DNA of 64,000 bases, from assembly GCF_014633365.1 (NCBI RefSeq), contig NC_068339.1:31381316-31445315 (forward strand), read 5' to 3'. The position numbers were made by a program, and so were the translations under genes. The stretch comes from Diospyros lotus. Lineage: Eukaryota > Streptophyta > Magnoliopsida > Ericales > Ebenaceae. A model generated the notes under the pieces. The model did not search any database and had not been told where the DNA came from. It worked only from the letters and a program-made list of their open reading frames with translations. Of this stretch, positions 22,128 through 33,866 are shown one piece after another; position 1 is the stretch's first letter; every line of letters begins with the position of its first letter.

Positions 22128-25100
22128 GATGGTTAGTGCATCAAGTGGAGGATGCTTGGAGAAATGTGGTTGAAGGTCGATCGGAAGGCCTTGGAAGTAG
22201 AACCACAAGTGACCGAGGACCCTAGGAGTTGGGTCAGGGCATTGAGGCTTGTGGCAATGCGTATGGAATGCTCGGATATTCCTGCTATAGGAATAGGAAA
22301 ATATCATGGGTCGAGATGATATACCGTAAGAGATATACGGGTCGAGCAAAGAAGAGTCAAATGCCCAAGTGTGGGATTGTCATCGAGGACCCGAATGTAG
22401 AACTTTGGGGGTTCATGAAGTGTTTTAAGGATGAGATTTCCTCGTGATTAAAGTATTGAGGCTTGTGTGGAGACACATAGCCGAGTCATGATAAGAATCA
22501 TGATGGGACAAGGAGAGCCCGAAGTATATCTAATCCGGGAAGGGATTAGCGAAGCACCCCTATGTTGGGGGAGATGATCAAGCAAGTATGAAGAAATAGA
22601 GTTATTCCTGTAGGGGTGGTGCGCTAAGGGCTGTGTGCTTGAATTAGGGTGAGCTAAGGCTGAGATTAGCTCGAAGCCCAAACAAAGAAGTCGTCAACAG
22701 GTTGTGTGACAAGCTCCGAGAAGGGAGTAAGCGAAAGTTGTTCGTATATAGGCTCTAGGCAGAGCGAGCATGTGAGATACATGCCAGTCATGGCCGGGGT
22801 AGGCATGACGTTAGAAGTTCATAGAAAGACTCCGAGGGGAGTTGGGTGTGCATTGTGCATGAGGGGTGCATATGGTGCCATGTGATCATATCGCTAAGAC
22901 AATCCTGGAGGGGTCATGCCTACGGTGTGAGTAAACCCTAGTTGGTTTCACGATGAAACAGGAAATATCCTAAGAAAGGATAAGTGTGTAGCAAATGGAC
23001 CCTAGCGGGTGTTTATATGAGATGGAAATCCCAAATGAGTCGAGCTGGAATCTAGGGGGATCCAGATTTGGGATAAAGGAGTTGGGCATGCGTAGATATG
23101 TGCGTGAGAGCCATGGGATTGGAAGTCTTGATTGCGAAAGGCCAAGTAACCATTCATGTGATTGATGGATGAAGGGCCAATTGAAACTCTCATTGACGCT
23201 TGGGGTCAGGCAGGATGCCTAAGGTCGGGAGATGAGAGGTGAATAGACCCTCAATATGATGCCTAGGGTCGAGATGACGCCTAAGGTTATGAGACCCTTG
23301 ATGGGAGATGCGGAGGTCACCCAATGAAGGGTATGAGCGGTGTGTGGGCCAAGGGTAGTGAATTGTGGCAACCGGATATCTGTGGGCTATGCGCGCGCAA
23401 GAAATGCCAACTTTGGGTGCCCAGGAGGCAGGGGCATGGTGAGCAATGTGAAAGCCCAAAAATTTTAGTTCCAAGTCAAGGAAACCCAAGCGAGGCGTGT
23501 GGAAGGCCAGGACGGGCGTAGTGACTAAATGTGATCATAAGTGTGCAAGGAGAGACGAGAGGTCTCAATTTACCTGGAGGGTAATGATGGGTACTTTATG
23601 GTTATGGGTGCCAGAGTCTGAGGTAGGCTCAGTATAACGGGTGTGGACTGAGAGATCATTGATAACCAAGCTTTTGGGATGAGCTAGGTGGTGAAATAAA
23701 TCATGATGGGTTGAATTCATTGTCATGGAAGGTTGGAGCTTCCAAATGTTGAATGAGAGCCGCGAGATATGATCTTGTGGGGTAAGATCATGAGGCCTCA
23801 AGATACGAAGTGGTCTGAGAGTCTCTTAAGTGATAAGAGATGTAGAGTCTTGAGGAGCGGGGCTTATAGTACGAGCTTGAGGTTATCAAGGCAAGAATAA
23901 CCAAGTGAGATGGCTCGAGTAAGGTGGTGGCAGAACCATCGTAGCTCGAGAGGCTTTAAATAGCTTTGATGCTATGGGTGCAAGGCTCGGTGTGATGGAT
24001 CTGATGCTATGGACCGTGTGGCAGAGGACTAATGAGTTGGCTCGCGTTGAGGGCAAGTGGCCCATGAGCCTAAGCAATTCAGTGAACTGCAAGTGACGGT
24101 CAAATGCCGAAGATCTGGAGCAGCACCTTAGGAAATTTGGTCAGGTTAGACCGAGAATCTCTTGTAAGGGATAGGACATCTAGAGTAGTCCTAAGGAAAA
24201 AAATTGCGAAACGCGGTAATGATCCAATAGATTTTTACCTAGTAGGAAGCCTGGTAAGGATAGTGGCTACGAGCGTGGCGAGGTAGTCATGCCGGGTTTG
24301 ATATCAGAAGTGTGACTGGAAGGCTGAAAGTCACACTACGGGATGCGAAACAGATCAGAGTAGGACTTAAGCCATGCTGTAGGAAACTGTTGTTAGGCCA
24401 ATGTAAGGGATAACACGGTAATAATGATTAGGTGTTGACTCTCCGAAGCACAGGGCAATACGATGGGGAACCAGTGTTGGGCCAGTGTATGGGAGTGACA
24501 CGTGATTGGGTGTTGACTCTCCGAAGCATAGGGCAATACGATGGGGAACTAGTGTTGGGCCAGTGTATGGGAGTGACACGATGATGGTGACCAGGTGTTG
24601 GTGCGCCTGAAGCACAGGGAAACACAGTGACTATGCAGATGGCCAAGGACTAAAGATCTACGAGATGTTTGAGAAAGAAACCCGGGGAAAGAAAACGGGT
24701 CTAGCCAAGGAATAATGCTACAGTTGATGCCTATCATTGACGGGTCTAATGCTAGGGACCACTGGATGCAGACGGTTAGTCCACAGGAGGGACTGCAGCC
24801 CTCTACGTGGAATAACATGTCTGTAGTGGAGACGATTAGATGCCGAAGACTTGGGGTATGCTGTAGGTTATGCCGGGGTCAGACTTAAAATTCCATAAGG
24901 GTTGAAGTATGGTGGTAGTGCTTTTGGTGTCAAAGCAGCAAGAAGGTTTGTGAATCGAGGGGTGATATCTTATGGTGTGATATCAAGAGGTGTGGTGATG
25001 CTCCTTGCTAAAGGATGCTAACGCAGTTGTGGTTAAATTTGATCGAAGTTGATCTAGTAAATTGGGATGATGGATCCAGTGTGATCTTGCAGTAATGCAT

Positions 25101-28000
25101 GAAGACGAGATTGATTGGTGGAGTCAGTAAACGGCTCCAGAAATGTAAAGTAAGTGCCGTAGAGGGCAAGACGAGTGAAAGCCAACCATGTGACGGGAAT
25201 ATTGAAGCGTGCGGAGGTTTCAAGTATGGGGATCTCAAATCCTATGATGCGAGTGTGGCAGGCTGAACGCGTGGCTAAGGCGTGGTTCAAAATTCGCGAA
25301 GGCTCACAATTGCATAGTCTAGTGACAGTCCTGGTCGTGTTGATGCGAAATGAGGAGGTATCCTCATATGGCACTAGAGGGGTTTCCGGTTGAGGACACA
25401 TGATCAGTTGCCAGGTGGTAGCACCTGATGGCAATGACGGGAGCGTGAGGCCTGAGGACTATGAGGTAAGCCTTATTGGTTGCCGTGTATGCAACATAAA
25501 GGTTCAGCGGGTCCTGATGGTTAAACCAGGTGAATTTTAAGAAAGAGATCCAGGGCGATAAAAGATGGTTAGTCAAGACAAAAATAGTGCCACTTAAAGG
25601 AGTGTGGCTCCGGAATGAGAGCTATCAATGACAGTCGAAATGTGATCAGGGTAGAACTTGAGAGGTTCTCTTAAGAGAAGTTGAGCATGAGGCAACAGCG
25701 TGGGATGAACTTCCTAAGGCGCTACAACTTTATCAGGAAAAATCACCGTGGGAAAAGCTAGCGAAATGGCTAGTGCCTGAGTAGGAAGGTGAATCCTATG
25801 GCATCAAGTGGAAGCGTGAATTCCATAGGAGTAGCAGGGGTGATTTCCAATGGGTGTAGTTTATATCGAAGCGGTAGTCAATAATTGCCAGTGTAGTGCC
25901 TGGAGGAAGGTTGTGCTAGTTGTAAGTCGGGCGATCCGGCTAGAGCTAATCAAGTTGGTTAGATGGAAGATGAGGGTGAATTTAAGATGTCGCTAATGGG
26001 TGACGAGAGCTAAGGAAGAGCTTATGGGACGAGATTGATTTCTTGGAATGGTGTTAAGGTGATGAAATCACCTAATGGCTATGAGTGATACAGCTCGAAG
26101 GATGCCTTAGTATGTGGGCAATTGAGGAAAATTAACCTCGTGTCTAAGGTTAATGGTTGTGAAAGGAAATCGATTAGTGAAGCGATTTTGGTGTTAGAGC
26201 CATGTGGTCGCTCACCGAGTGGTGTGAGTTGGCTGTATGTATAAGAAATCCGGGAGAAGCCAGAGTCTCTTAGGGATTTAGCTAGCGGCTATATGAGAAA
26301 GGCGACCTAAGAGTGGGGTCGTGTTGGTTGCGATGACCAGTGAGATTCATGAACCAGCGAGTCTTTTGAGATGACATGGTGGTGTCATCGTCGCTGTCAA
26401 GGAAAAGATGTGATTTGGAAGGTCAAAGGTAACCATTGTGCATGATAGGACCTCGAAGTCGAGTGTGAATGGCCATGAAGGTTGGTGCTTGTGAAATTTG
26501 AGATGTAACGATCGTGGAGGGAAATTCGTTGCTATTGTGGTGTTGTCCTTGCCGAGGAGGACAAAGGGAACCATTATGCATGGTTTAAATCAGGTGTCTA
26601 TTGCGGGTTGAGAATGAACCTGATGTAGGATGGCTAAAAGTTTTGTGTCTCTAGGGTAAGAGGCTCTGTTGAGAAATGGTGAGATTGAAAAGTCCTAATG
26701 AAATTGAAGCTGGGCGAGTAAATTTGACTAGAAGACCGTTACAAGAGTATGGGTGTAACCATGATAGCTTGTTGTGGTGTGGACCAAAGGCACGAGTCAT
26801 CCTACAGGTGCGATGCATAAGTGATTGTGCAGATGGTAATAAGCCAATCACTTGTGCCACGCACCGTGGGTGATGACGAGGGCCGATTAATGGTTCTGCG
26901 ACCTTGAGCACAATGGTAGGATCCTGGACTCGTAGTAGGGTAAATAGCTAAGGTAAGGCTTAGCATGGGGACGTGATTGTAAAAACCTGAAATGGGGTAT
27001 GATTATGAAAGCTGAATTTGGTAAAGTATTGAAGAGGGGTTGCTCAGTGAAGAGTTCCCTTGTATGGGTAAGAGACCCCTACTAGTATGTGATATCGGCT
27101 AGTAAGTATCCTCTGTGTGCTTAATGCGAAGAACTCCTGGTTGGGAGAAGGATGTGGCCCGAGCATGGTTAAGCTCGAGGTGAGATTGTAATGGTGCGTG
27201 CATCGCTAAGCTCGAGTTGGACTCGGGTAATGCACGTATGGTTGAAATGTGTAAGTACCTGGCATGGTGTTAAATATGTCGATTTTGTGTAATCGTATCG
27301 ATAATGAGGGTCGGCTGGTCAAGGTAGAAGACCATGTATGAAATGGTCGAAGTTCGCAAGGCGGGCCAAATGGTTGCTTCCCATGAAAAGCTAGTGCGAT
27401 AAGTTGATTGGTAATGAGAGGTTGCCATGAGGATCAACTCAAGCTATGTATGCGTGTGATTAATGGCGGTATGCCATGGCGAATGGGTGTCCGAGTGTCT
27501 TGTGGGCACTAAAGAAAACATTGCGGTGGATGATCAGTGTTAAGACGTTGCTGGTTGGACCAGCGTAAAATTGTGGCCAAGTGTGTTTGGTAGTGTGAAA
27601 CGTTGCCGTGTGTGATCGGCGTAAAATCATGGTAGACTGATCAGTGATGCAATGTTAATGAGAGTTGTTTGATTGATGGAAAATGGGAAGTGGACACTAA
27701 GGTGATGCTTTGAGGCAGAGAAAATCCATCTGTAGATGGACAGCGTTGCAATAAGCAAGACCAGCGACCAGAGGAGCGGTTTGGCAGGAGGCCAAAGCGG
27801 TATTCGATTGGTGAATGTCCTCGAGAGTCAGAGGATCAGAGGCCTAAAGCGAAGCCTTGAGGTAGGTGTAACCCAAGGTAAATGTGAGAAATGAATAGGC
27901 TATGAGGTTCTCGAGCACAAGAATTTGCCATGTAACCTGAGAATGCGATTATCTTGGGTAGGAGATTATGGTAAGATGAATTTTGAGGACGAAATTCTTT
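22128..28000 (+). other. LARD-like interior, non-coding
   Basis: 5.9 kb rich in G and poor in C on the plus strand, with stops in all frames at short intervals. None of the short frames (up to 126 aa, minus, 25054-25434) shows a retroelement motif. A degenerate tandem repeat lies at 24365-24620. The length is close to what a full gag-pol would occupy, but it does not read as decayed gag-pol by eye. Confidence 0.7.
24365..24620 (+). repeat. Approx. 90-bp tandem repeat, 2.5-3 copies, in the LARD-like interior
   Basis: GTGTTGACTCTCCGAAGC recurs at about 24432 and 24510, with a third, diverged copy near 24594. TTGGGCCAGTGTATGGGAG also recurs. The last unit has GGTGCGCCTGAAGC in place of the core. 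Confidence 0.8.
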
Positions 28001-28012
28001 TAAAGGGTGGAA
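28001..28012 (+). promoter_or_regulatory. Polypurine tract of the LARD-like element
   Basis: TAAAGGGTGGAA lies immediately before the 3' LTR start TGTAACACCC. It is the expected plus-strand priming site. Confidence 0.75.
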
Positions 28013-30713
28013 TGTAACACCCGGTGTAACCGGTGTTAAGAGATTAGGAAAGGAAGTAAGTAAACTTTCAAAAATTCCCTTGAGAAGATGATGGATCCCT
28101 GAGATTGAGAATGCCCATGAGAAGGGTATTTTGGTAATTTGGATAGAGATATCCAATAAAAAGGTATTTTGATAAATTAAAAATAATTCCTATGTGGAAT
28201 TAGGTGTGTAAGTGAATAAAAATCTCAATTTGGTATTTATGTGGAGATATATGGGATTAATAAATTCACAAAGAGTATTTGGGAATTTTGGAATTTGATT
28301 CCATAAAGGAAATTTAATTTTGGAAATAGAGAAAATGGTGGATATTAAATTATTTGAGGAGAATAATTATATTTTTCCTAAGTTGGTGAATTAATGTGGT
28401 AATGCCACATGGAGAGATGAGATTAAACTTGGAAGCCAAGGTTAGTGTCTTGTTGTGACACTTGGCATTTTGTGGTTCAAGTATAATTGGGTGAATTAAT
28501 TAAATGCAAAAGAAAAGTTAATTGGTCTTGTAAGCATTTAATGAGAGGCATGATTTTATAGATTAATGAAAATCCAAAAGAAAATGATAAATGGTCATCA
28601 TTAATGCCTTGGAAAATATGAGAGTTAAATAAATCTAAAGGAAAATGGGAAAATGGTCTCCCATTAATGCTTTGGAAAATATGAGATTTATTTAAAGAAG
28701 AAATAAATGATTTATCTCATTCATTCTTGATGTGTGAAAATTGTCTCCATTTAGTAAATGTTGAGAAATTAATAAATCCAATGGTTGGGATTAATCTTTT
28801 AATGGGATTGTGATCCAATGGTGGTGGATGAAAGCTTGTGGTTGGCATGGATTGCCAACTCCTTAAAAGTGTGCTTTCTTTAAATGGTGGAGATTAAGTT
28901 TTGAAAAGGCCAAATGATCCAATGGATGAGATTAATTAAGAAAGGAACACATGGATTGTGATTTCTTGTGTTTCTTCCAAGAGAGATATATTTAATCCAA
29001 AGAGATGGATGGTTGGGATTTTCTCTCAAGAAAGCATTTGGAAATCAAAGGCTAAGATGAAGTCTTGAAATGGAGATTTCAAGACAAGAGTAGTATTTAA
29101 AAGGGAAAGTAAGCCCTTGTCTCAAGTTTTTCCATTTCAAAGAGAGAAAGAAAGTGAGAGGAAGGAAAGAGAAGTCTTCCATGGAGGGAAAAGTGAGGAG
29201 GAAGAAGAAGAAATCAAGGTAAGTTCCTTATTTCTTCTCTTTATTTTAGTATGCTTGAGTGTAAAATAAGTGGCTTGTTGAAATGCCATTTTAGGTGGGA
29301 GAAAAGGATGTTGGAAGCTTTCTTAAAATAAAGATTTAAAGGTTCAAGAATGAGGTAAGGGATGGCCCCATGTGGAGGAGGCCTTGCATTGCATTGTAAG
29401 TAGGTTGCATAAATTTTTATGTATCTCTTTGTATGCTTTAAATTGTACATGAGACCTATGGCCATAGGGGTGGGAAAGAAGTGGTAGGTTGATGCCTCAA
29501 ACCATGTTGGGTTGTGAGGATGGAATAACCTAACCATGCTTGCATGCATTTGTCATTACATAGAATTGTTATCCATGTATTTACTTTGCATATGCACCCT
29601 TACTGAGCTTTGTGGCTCATGAGGTTTTATCCTCCCCTTGTAGGTTGTTCTTATGTTAAAGAAGAAAAGGAAAAGTGGCAAGCTTGTGGTTGAAGCTCAT
29701 GGTGTATTATACTTGTTGTTGAAAATTTAAGGCTTATGGAAGCCTAGGTTGTGGTGTTGATTTAAGAAATGTAAACTTATTTGATTGATAATGGCTTTGT
29801 AGAGCCAAAGTTATGAGTGTATTTTTATTGTAAAAGTTTGATTTTATTTTGAAATGAGGCATTGATTTAAGGCATGTTGAAGCCTAGGTTGGGTAAAGCC
29901 TCATTGTTGGGTGTGTTTTGGGAAGCAACCAAGAGGTAAAATAAAATAAATTTTTGTTGGAAAATAGAGACAAAAATTGGATGAAAGTGAAGTTTTTTAT
30001 TTAATTTATTTTTCTGAAAAATATGGGTTTAAAAGCCCAAAGAAAAAAAAAAAAAGAAGGAAGTGAAGAAGCAGCAGCAAGGGGTTAGCCAGCAGCAGCA
30101 GGGCTGCTGGGGGCGGCCGCGCGCCCAGGCGATCGCGCCCGCGGGCGAGCACGCGTGGACAGGCGCGCGGCATGCGCGGCCACCGCTCAGTGGGGCCCGC
30201 GCAGGCGACGCGCCAGCAGGACCCGCCGGCCAATTTTTTTTTTAAAATTTGGAATTTTTGGGTGAAATTGGGGCATTTCTTAATTGATTTTGGGCCCCGG
30301 AGGAATTTTCAAAATAAAGGGATTTTTCAGGCATTTTTGGGGAAAATGCCAAAATTTTGGAAAATTAAAAATTTGAGTTTTTTCCTCCAAATTTGGTAAT
30401 CAATCAGTGAGTTGACTTAAATGGTGATTTTATGGAGCCTAGTGAAAATTCTTCAATGGGAAAAGAATTAAAAAATAATTGAGAAAATGGCGATTGGGCG
30501 TCTGAATGAGATTTTCTTTATAGCCAATGCGGTGTGGCTAAAGCCCAATTCTGCTAGTGAATCCTGGGATTCAGGGAAGGGAAGGACGAGCCTAGTTCCC
30601 ACCTAGGGCGTTTTGTCTTGAAACATGGTCCACCCTTCGCCAAAGGCCGGGCAAGTGGACAATTCGGGTGATTGTTCACGAGTAACACCCGTAAGTGGGA
30701 GCGAGGCGTTACA
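28013..30713 (+). repeat. 3' LTR of the LARD-like element
   Basis: Begins TGTAACACCCGG and ends GCGAGGCGTTACA. In the first 550 bp about ten substitutions separate it from the 5' LTR by eye. The GC-rich block 30113-30233 is the exception: about 120 bp here against 100 bp there, with little similarity in its centre. The donor AAG|GTAAGT is conserved at 29219. Confidence 0.9.
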
Positions 30714-31357
30714 AAGGCCACCAACAGAAACGCCCCACTCAGACAACAAGCTCTAACTGTAAAACACCGACCGCATCTCTTTACCCTCCCAGAGTAAAGA
30801 TGCAAGCAAACATAGATAGCATGGAGCGAAACCATTTCCCCTTTTATAAACGTAATCGCCCAACGGTCGAAAGCCCCTCACCGTCTCCTAGGCATTGAAT
30901 ATGGTCAGGCTCCAAAAAATTACACCATCAAGGCTACCATAATCCTACCTCGAAAAACGCAACACCAAATCCTGCCTTGGCCAATAAGCCCATCTCGCAT
31001 ATTAGCGACACGCTTAGAAGACGAAGCGTTTCATCCCCATAATACAGACATGTAGCTTCATCCCCATGATGCTGCGTGCGCAGCATTAAATCCCCCAACC
31101 CCTCCGCCAGACAGAAACTTGACACCTCGAGTCCTAGGATCAGACACTAACCCAATCAAGATCCACCACATCTGTAATCAAGTAGTAAAAAGAAGGGGGT
31201 CGTGATAAGTCCAAAGTCACGATGTTCCATGCTAAACAAAGGTTATTTTGCAAAAAGGAAAATAGGATAAATCCAATGACAACAAAAATTACGATACCAT
31301 GAAACCTGACAAAACATCAAAAGCCTACGCAATTACAGTAAAAATAAATGCAGTAAA
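30714..31357 (+). other. Tat1 internal non-coding region right of the LARD-like insertion
   Basis: Continues from 19421. It leads into the C-terminal end of the antisense aORF. No other feature is seen. Confidence 0.45.
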
Positions 31358-32113
31358 TTAGCCCAACTCAGCCAAGGGCTCAGCATCGTTAGTAGCACCT
31401 TCTCCAGCTCGGCCCACCGTCGGAATCTCCCTTGAAGCCTTTACCCGCGCCCCTTCGGTCGGGTCCACAAGACGGTCGCCCTTAACCTTTATGTACTACC
31501 TGCAAGGTTGTAGGTCCAGGCTGGAGAACAAAGTCTGCACGTGTAGAAGAGCTTCCTTGTAACCCTTCAGATACTCGTTTGCAACATCCAACACTAGAGT
31601 CCTGCCAGCCTCCGCCATCGATTGGGTAGCCCCGAGCGCCGCCAGCAAACATGCGACCTCCACCCTTGAATCACAAAGCATGGCCCTGGCATCCTCAGAT
31701 GGCGGAAAAAACAACCCATGACCTTACGGCAACGAGTCCGTGATTTCTCTGACTCCTCCAGCCGCTAACGCAAGTCAACTGTCTCCTTAGCCACCCTCTC
31801 TCTTGCCTCTCCCTCCACTGCTTCTTGGATACGCTCCACCTCCTCTTGAGGGCAACGATGTCCTAGCAAAATCCAAGCCCCACCTCCCGGTACTCTGCTA
31901 AAACCCCCAGGACCCGATCCTCTACTCAACGAAAGACTCAGCCCCCTCGGTGCCCTTCTGACACTTCCTAGCTGATGGTCCCTCCTCATCATGAGTAATT
32001 AGAAGAGCGAGCCCAGTAGTAGAGGATGTCAGGCCAGCGATAGGGATAGTGGCACCTCTTCCGGCCTCGCCACTAACATTCCCCTGATGACCAGTAGGGC
32101 TACCCTTTAACAT
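31358..32113 (-). pseudogene. Antisense additional ORF (aORF) of Tat1, C-terminal part, frameshifted
   Basis: On the strand opposite gag, just before the 3' LTR, where many Tat-lineage elements carry an antisense extra gene of unknown function. Its pieces lie in two frames. A coiled-coil-like segment at about 31765-31865 (EEVERIQEAVEGEARERVAK) is followed, after a frameshift, by the C-terminal block 31496-31714 with VACLLAALGATQSMAEA and EYLKGYKEALLHVQTLFSSL. After one stop the frame continues to TAA at 31358. The GYKEAL...VQ.LF.SLDL pattern is typical of the ends of these proteins. The N-terminal domain is not visible. It is clearly not functional. Confidence 0.6.
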
Positions 32114-32963
32114 CTTTTTGATTAAAGCAAGGAATCGCCTCTATTTGTGAGAAAGGTTGGAAGAGCAGCACGCCTTTGGGAAGGAAATAGTGAAAGCGTA
32201 GAAACGAGGAGGCGTACCTTTTAAAGTCGTTTCACACATCGCGTTCAAAAGTAAAATGCCACCAGACGTCTAAATAGAGCGTTAAGGGGGGCGCCACCTG
32301 TCACACGCCCATCACGCATTCAAAATTCCCAAGGAAATCAAAGGTCGTTGTACACACCGACGACAACGGCCACCCTACATCCCAAAGTCCCGCGCGATGT
32401 ACACATTAAGGGACACATCCCGCCACCAGGGTCAACCCCTACTCTACAAGGATCGAAGCATAGGTCATAAGTTAAAACCCTGGGAAAAGCTTTGTAGAAG
32501 AGAGCACAACCTTCCCTTCCCTACTCGGATAACGTACATAAGCAGGAACTCGATTGTATTACGAGCGTACCCCAGCAATACGAGATCCCACAGACACACA
32601 TCCACAGTGGCCAACACCCTTCGCCTTCTTGAAGCTACACGCAGCATCACCAGGCTGCCACCAATCACGCATCCAAGGGATTACCAGTCGCAATCCAAAT
32701 AACACCCTCACCTTCTAGAAAAAAAGGCCCTTGAGTCTCAAGGCCATAGATAATCTAGCTCATAGAGAATATTCCCTCCCTTACTCATCTTGGGTCGGCC
32801 TCAAAATGGCCCAGAGTCGTCACCCCAACAAAAACAAAATCGGCTCAACTGACCACCTTGACCCCGCCTAATCTAACTCTCCAAATTGCTGAGCATAGCA
32901 AAAATCACTCAGGCTACCCTTTTCTAGCTCGAATGCTTGTTACTTGAGCATCCGACCTGGGAG
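32114..32963. other. Tat1 region between the aORF and the recognisable 3' LTR
   Basis: It probably contains the 5' leader of the aORF (minus strand) and the U3 of the 3' LTR. The upstream half of this LTR does not resemble the 5' LTR U3 at 7675-8100 by eye, so the two LTRs may come from recombined copies. The frames here show no domain. Confidence 0.35.
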
Positions 32964-33456
32964 GCAGTGGACTGTCTAGGCCCAATCTCAGCCCCTTCCC
33001 TCAGGATCGACCTCGGCCCAATCTGATCTACCTTCTGGACCCAGCTTTGGCCCAATGCCAGCCTGCCATGACATCATTGCAAACCCACTGGATATTCGCA
33101 CAGCTATCTCAGATCCTATCCTCATTAATGGCGGATCCCATTCACATTAATGAGGGTCTTGTCGCCACCATGCTATCACCTGGGAACCACCACCGACACC
33201 GGATAGCCAGTCCTATCACCTACAAGCGCACGTCTCATGTATGTAGGAGGACATCTCTTCCTCCTTTATCAACCAGCTCTCTTTAGAGCCAAGGTATGTT
33301 CTCGTCTCTAACCTACTGATACACTGCCTCATCTTACCCTCTTACTCATTAGACCGTCGGATTCCTTGCAGGTGCCAGCCGCCCCCCGGACGGACCCATC
33401 GCCGGAGCCTGCGCCCCGCCTTCGATCATCCCCCTATTTTTAGTCAGGAAGGAACA
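32964..33456 (+). mobile_element. Tat1 3' LTR, R/U5 part
   Basis: Closely similar to 8150-8633, including AATCTGATCTACCTTCTGGA, GGGAACCACCA, AGCGCACGTCTCATG, ACCAGCTCTCTTTAGAGCC and the terminal GGAACA. It has a short internal duplication (ATTAATG...) at 33122-33152 that the 5' LTR lacks. It is not followed by a PBS, which fits a 3' LTR. Confidence 0.75.
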
Positions 33457-33866
33457 CCTTCTAACCCTTGTCTCGTGTTATAGTCCTTCTGAAAGCCGAG
33501 CAATAGGTCATCAGTCCTTCCAAGAGAACTTTTGTTCTCTCCGAGGCCCTCAAAGCACCTTCTCGAAAGAGACATCTTTCATTTCTAGAAGCTAATCCAT
33601 TTCTCTTTGAGAGGTGTAATAGACCACCTCTGAGAGCCGTTCACAGAACCAAGCACAAGCGAGTCAAATCCTTCCGAGGAGCCTAGTTCTCTCCGAGAGA
33701 CAAATCCCTCCGCAAGCTATAATTTTCTTCGGAGGACCATACCGTTCGGGAGCTGTCTTTCTCTCTAAGAGATCAGCTCTCTTCGAGAGGCTTCTTCTCT
33801 CCAAGAGATCCTAGTTTGTAGCTTGTCTCACCCCTTCTCTCGAAAAGCGCTCTCTCCAAGAGAGCT
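33457..33866. repeat. Array of short CTCTCNNAGAG palindromes
   Basis: At least eight degenerate motifs of the form CTCTC-NN-(A/G)AGAG occur, for example CTCTCCGAGAG, CTCTTCGAGAG and CTCTCCAAGAGAG. The same motif type fills 7690-7910, in the U3 of the Tat1 5' LTR. The segment is cut at 33866 by the solo LTR insertion. Confidence 0.6.

Larger units (their letters stand above)
19427..30713 (+). mobile_element. Complete non-autonomous LTR retrotransposon, LARD-like, Tekay-derived
   Basis: Two direct LTRs (19427-22112 and 28013-30713) enclose 5.9 kb. A PBS follows the first and a purine tract precedes the second. The flanks are AAGGT (19422-19426) and AAGGC (30714-30718), a 5-bp TSD with one change. 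The end motif GAGGACGAAATTCTTTTAAAGGGTGG before the 3' LTR (27986-28010 region) is the sequence typical of Tekay/Del chromoviruses. No frame in the interior exceeds about 130 codons and no gag, protease, RT, RNase H, integrase or chromodomain was recognised. It would depend on enzymes of an autonomous relative. The near identity of the LTRs implies a recent insertion. Confidence 0.85.

Noticed and set aside
22128..28012. Decayed gag-pol inside the 19.4-30.7 kb element
   Set aside because: No gag, zinc knuckle, DxG, YxDD or integrase pattern was found in any frame by eye, despite nearly intact LTRs. A profile search could still overturn this.
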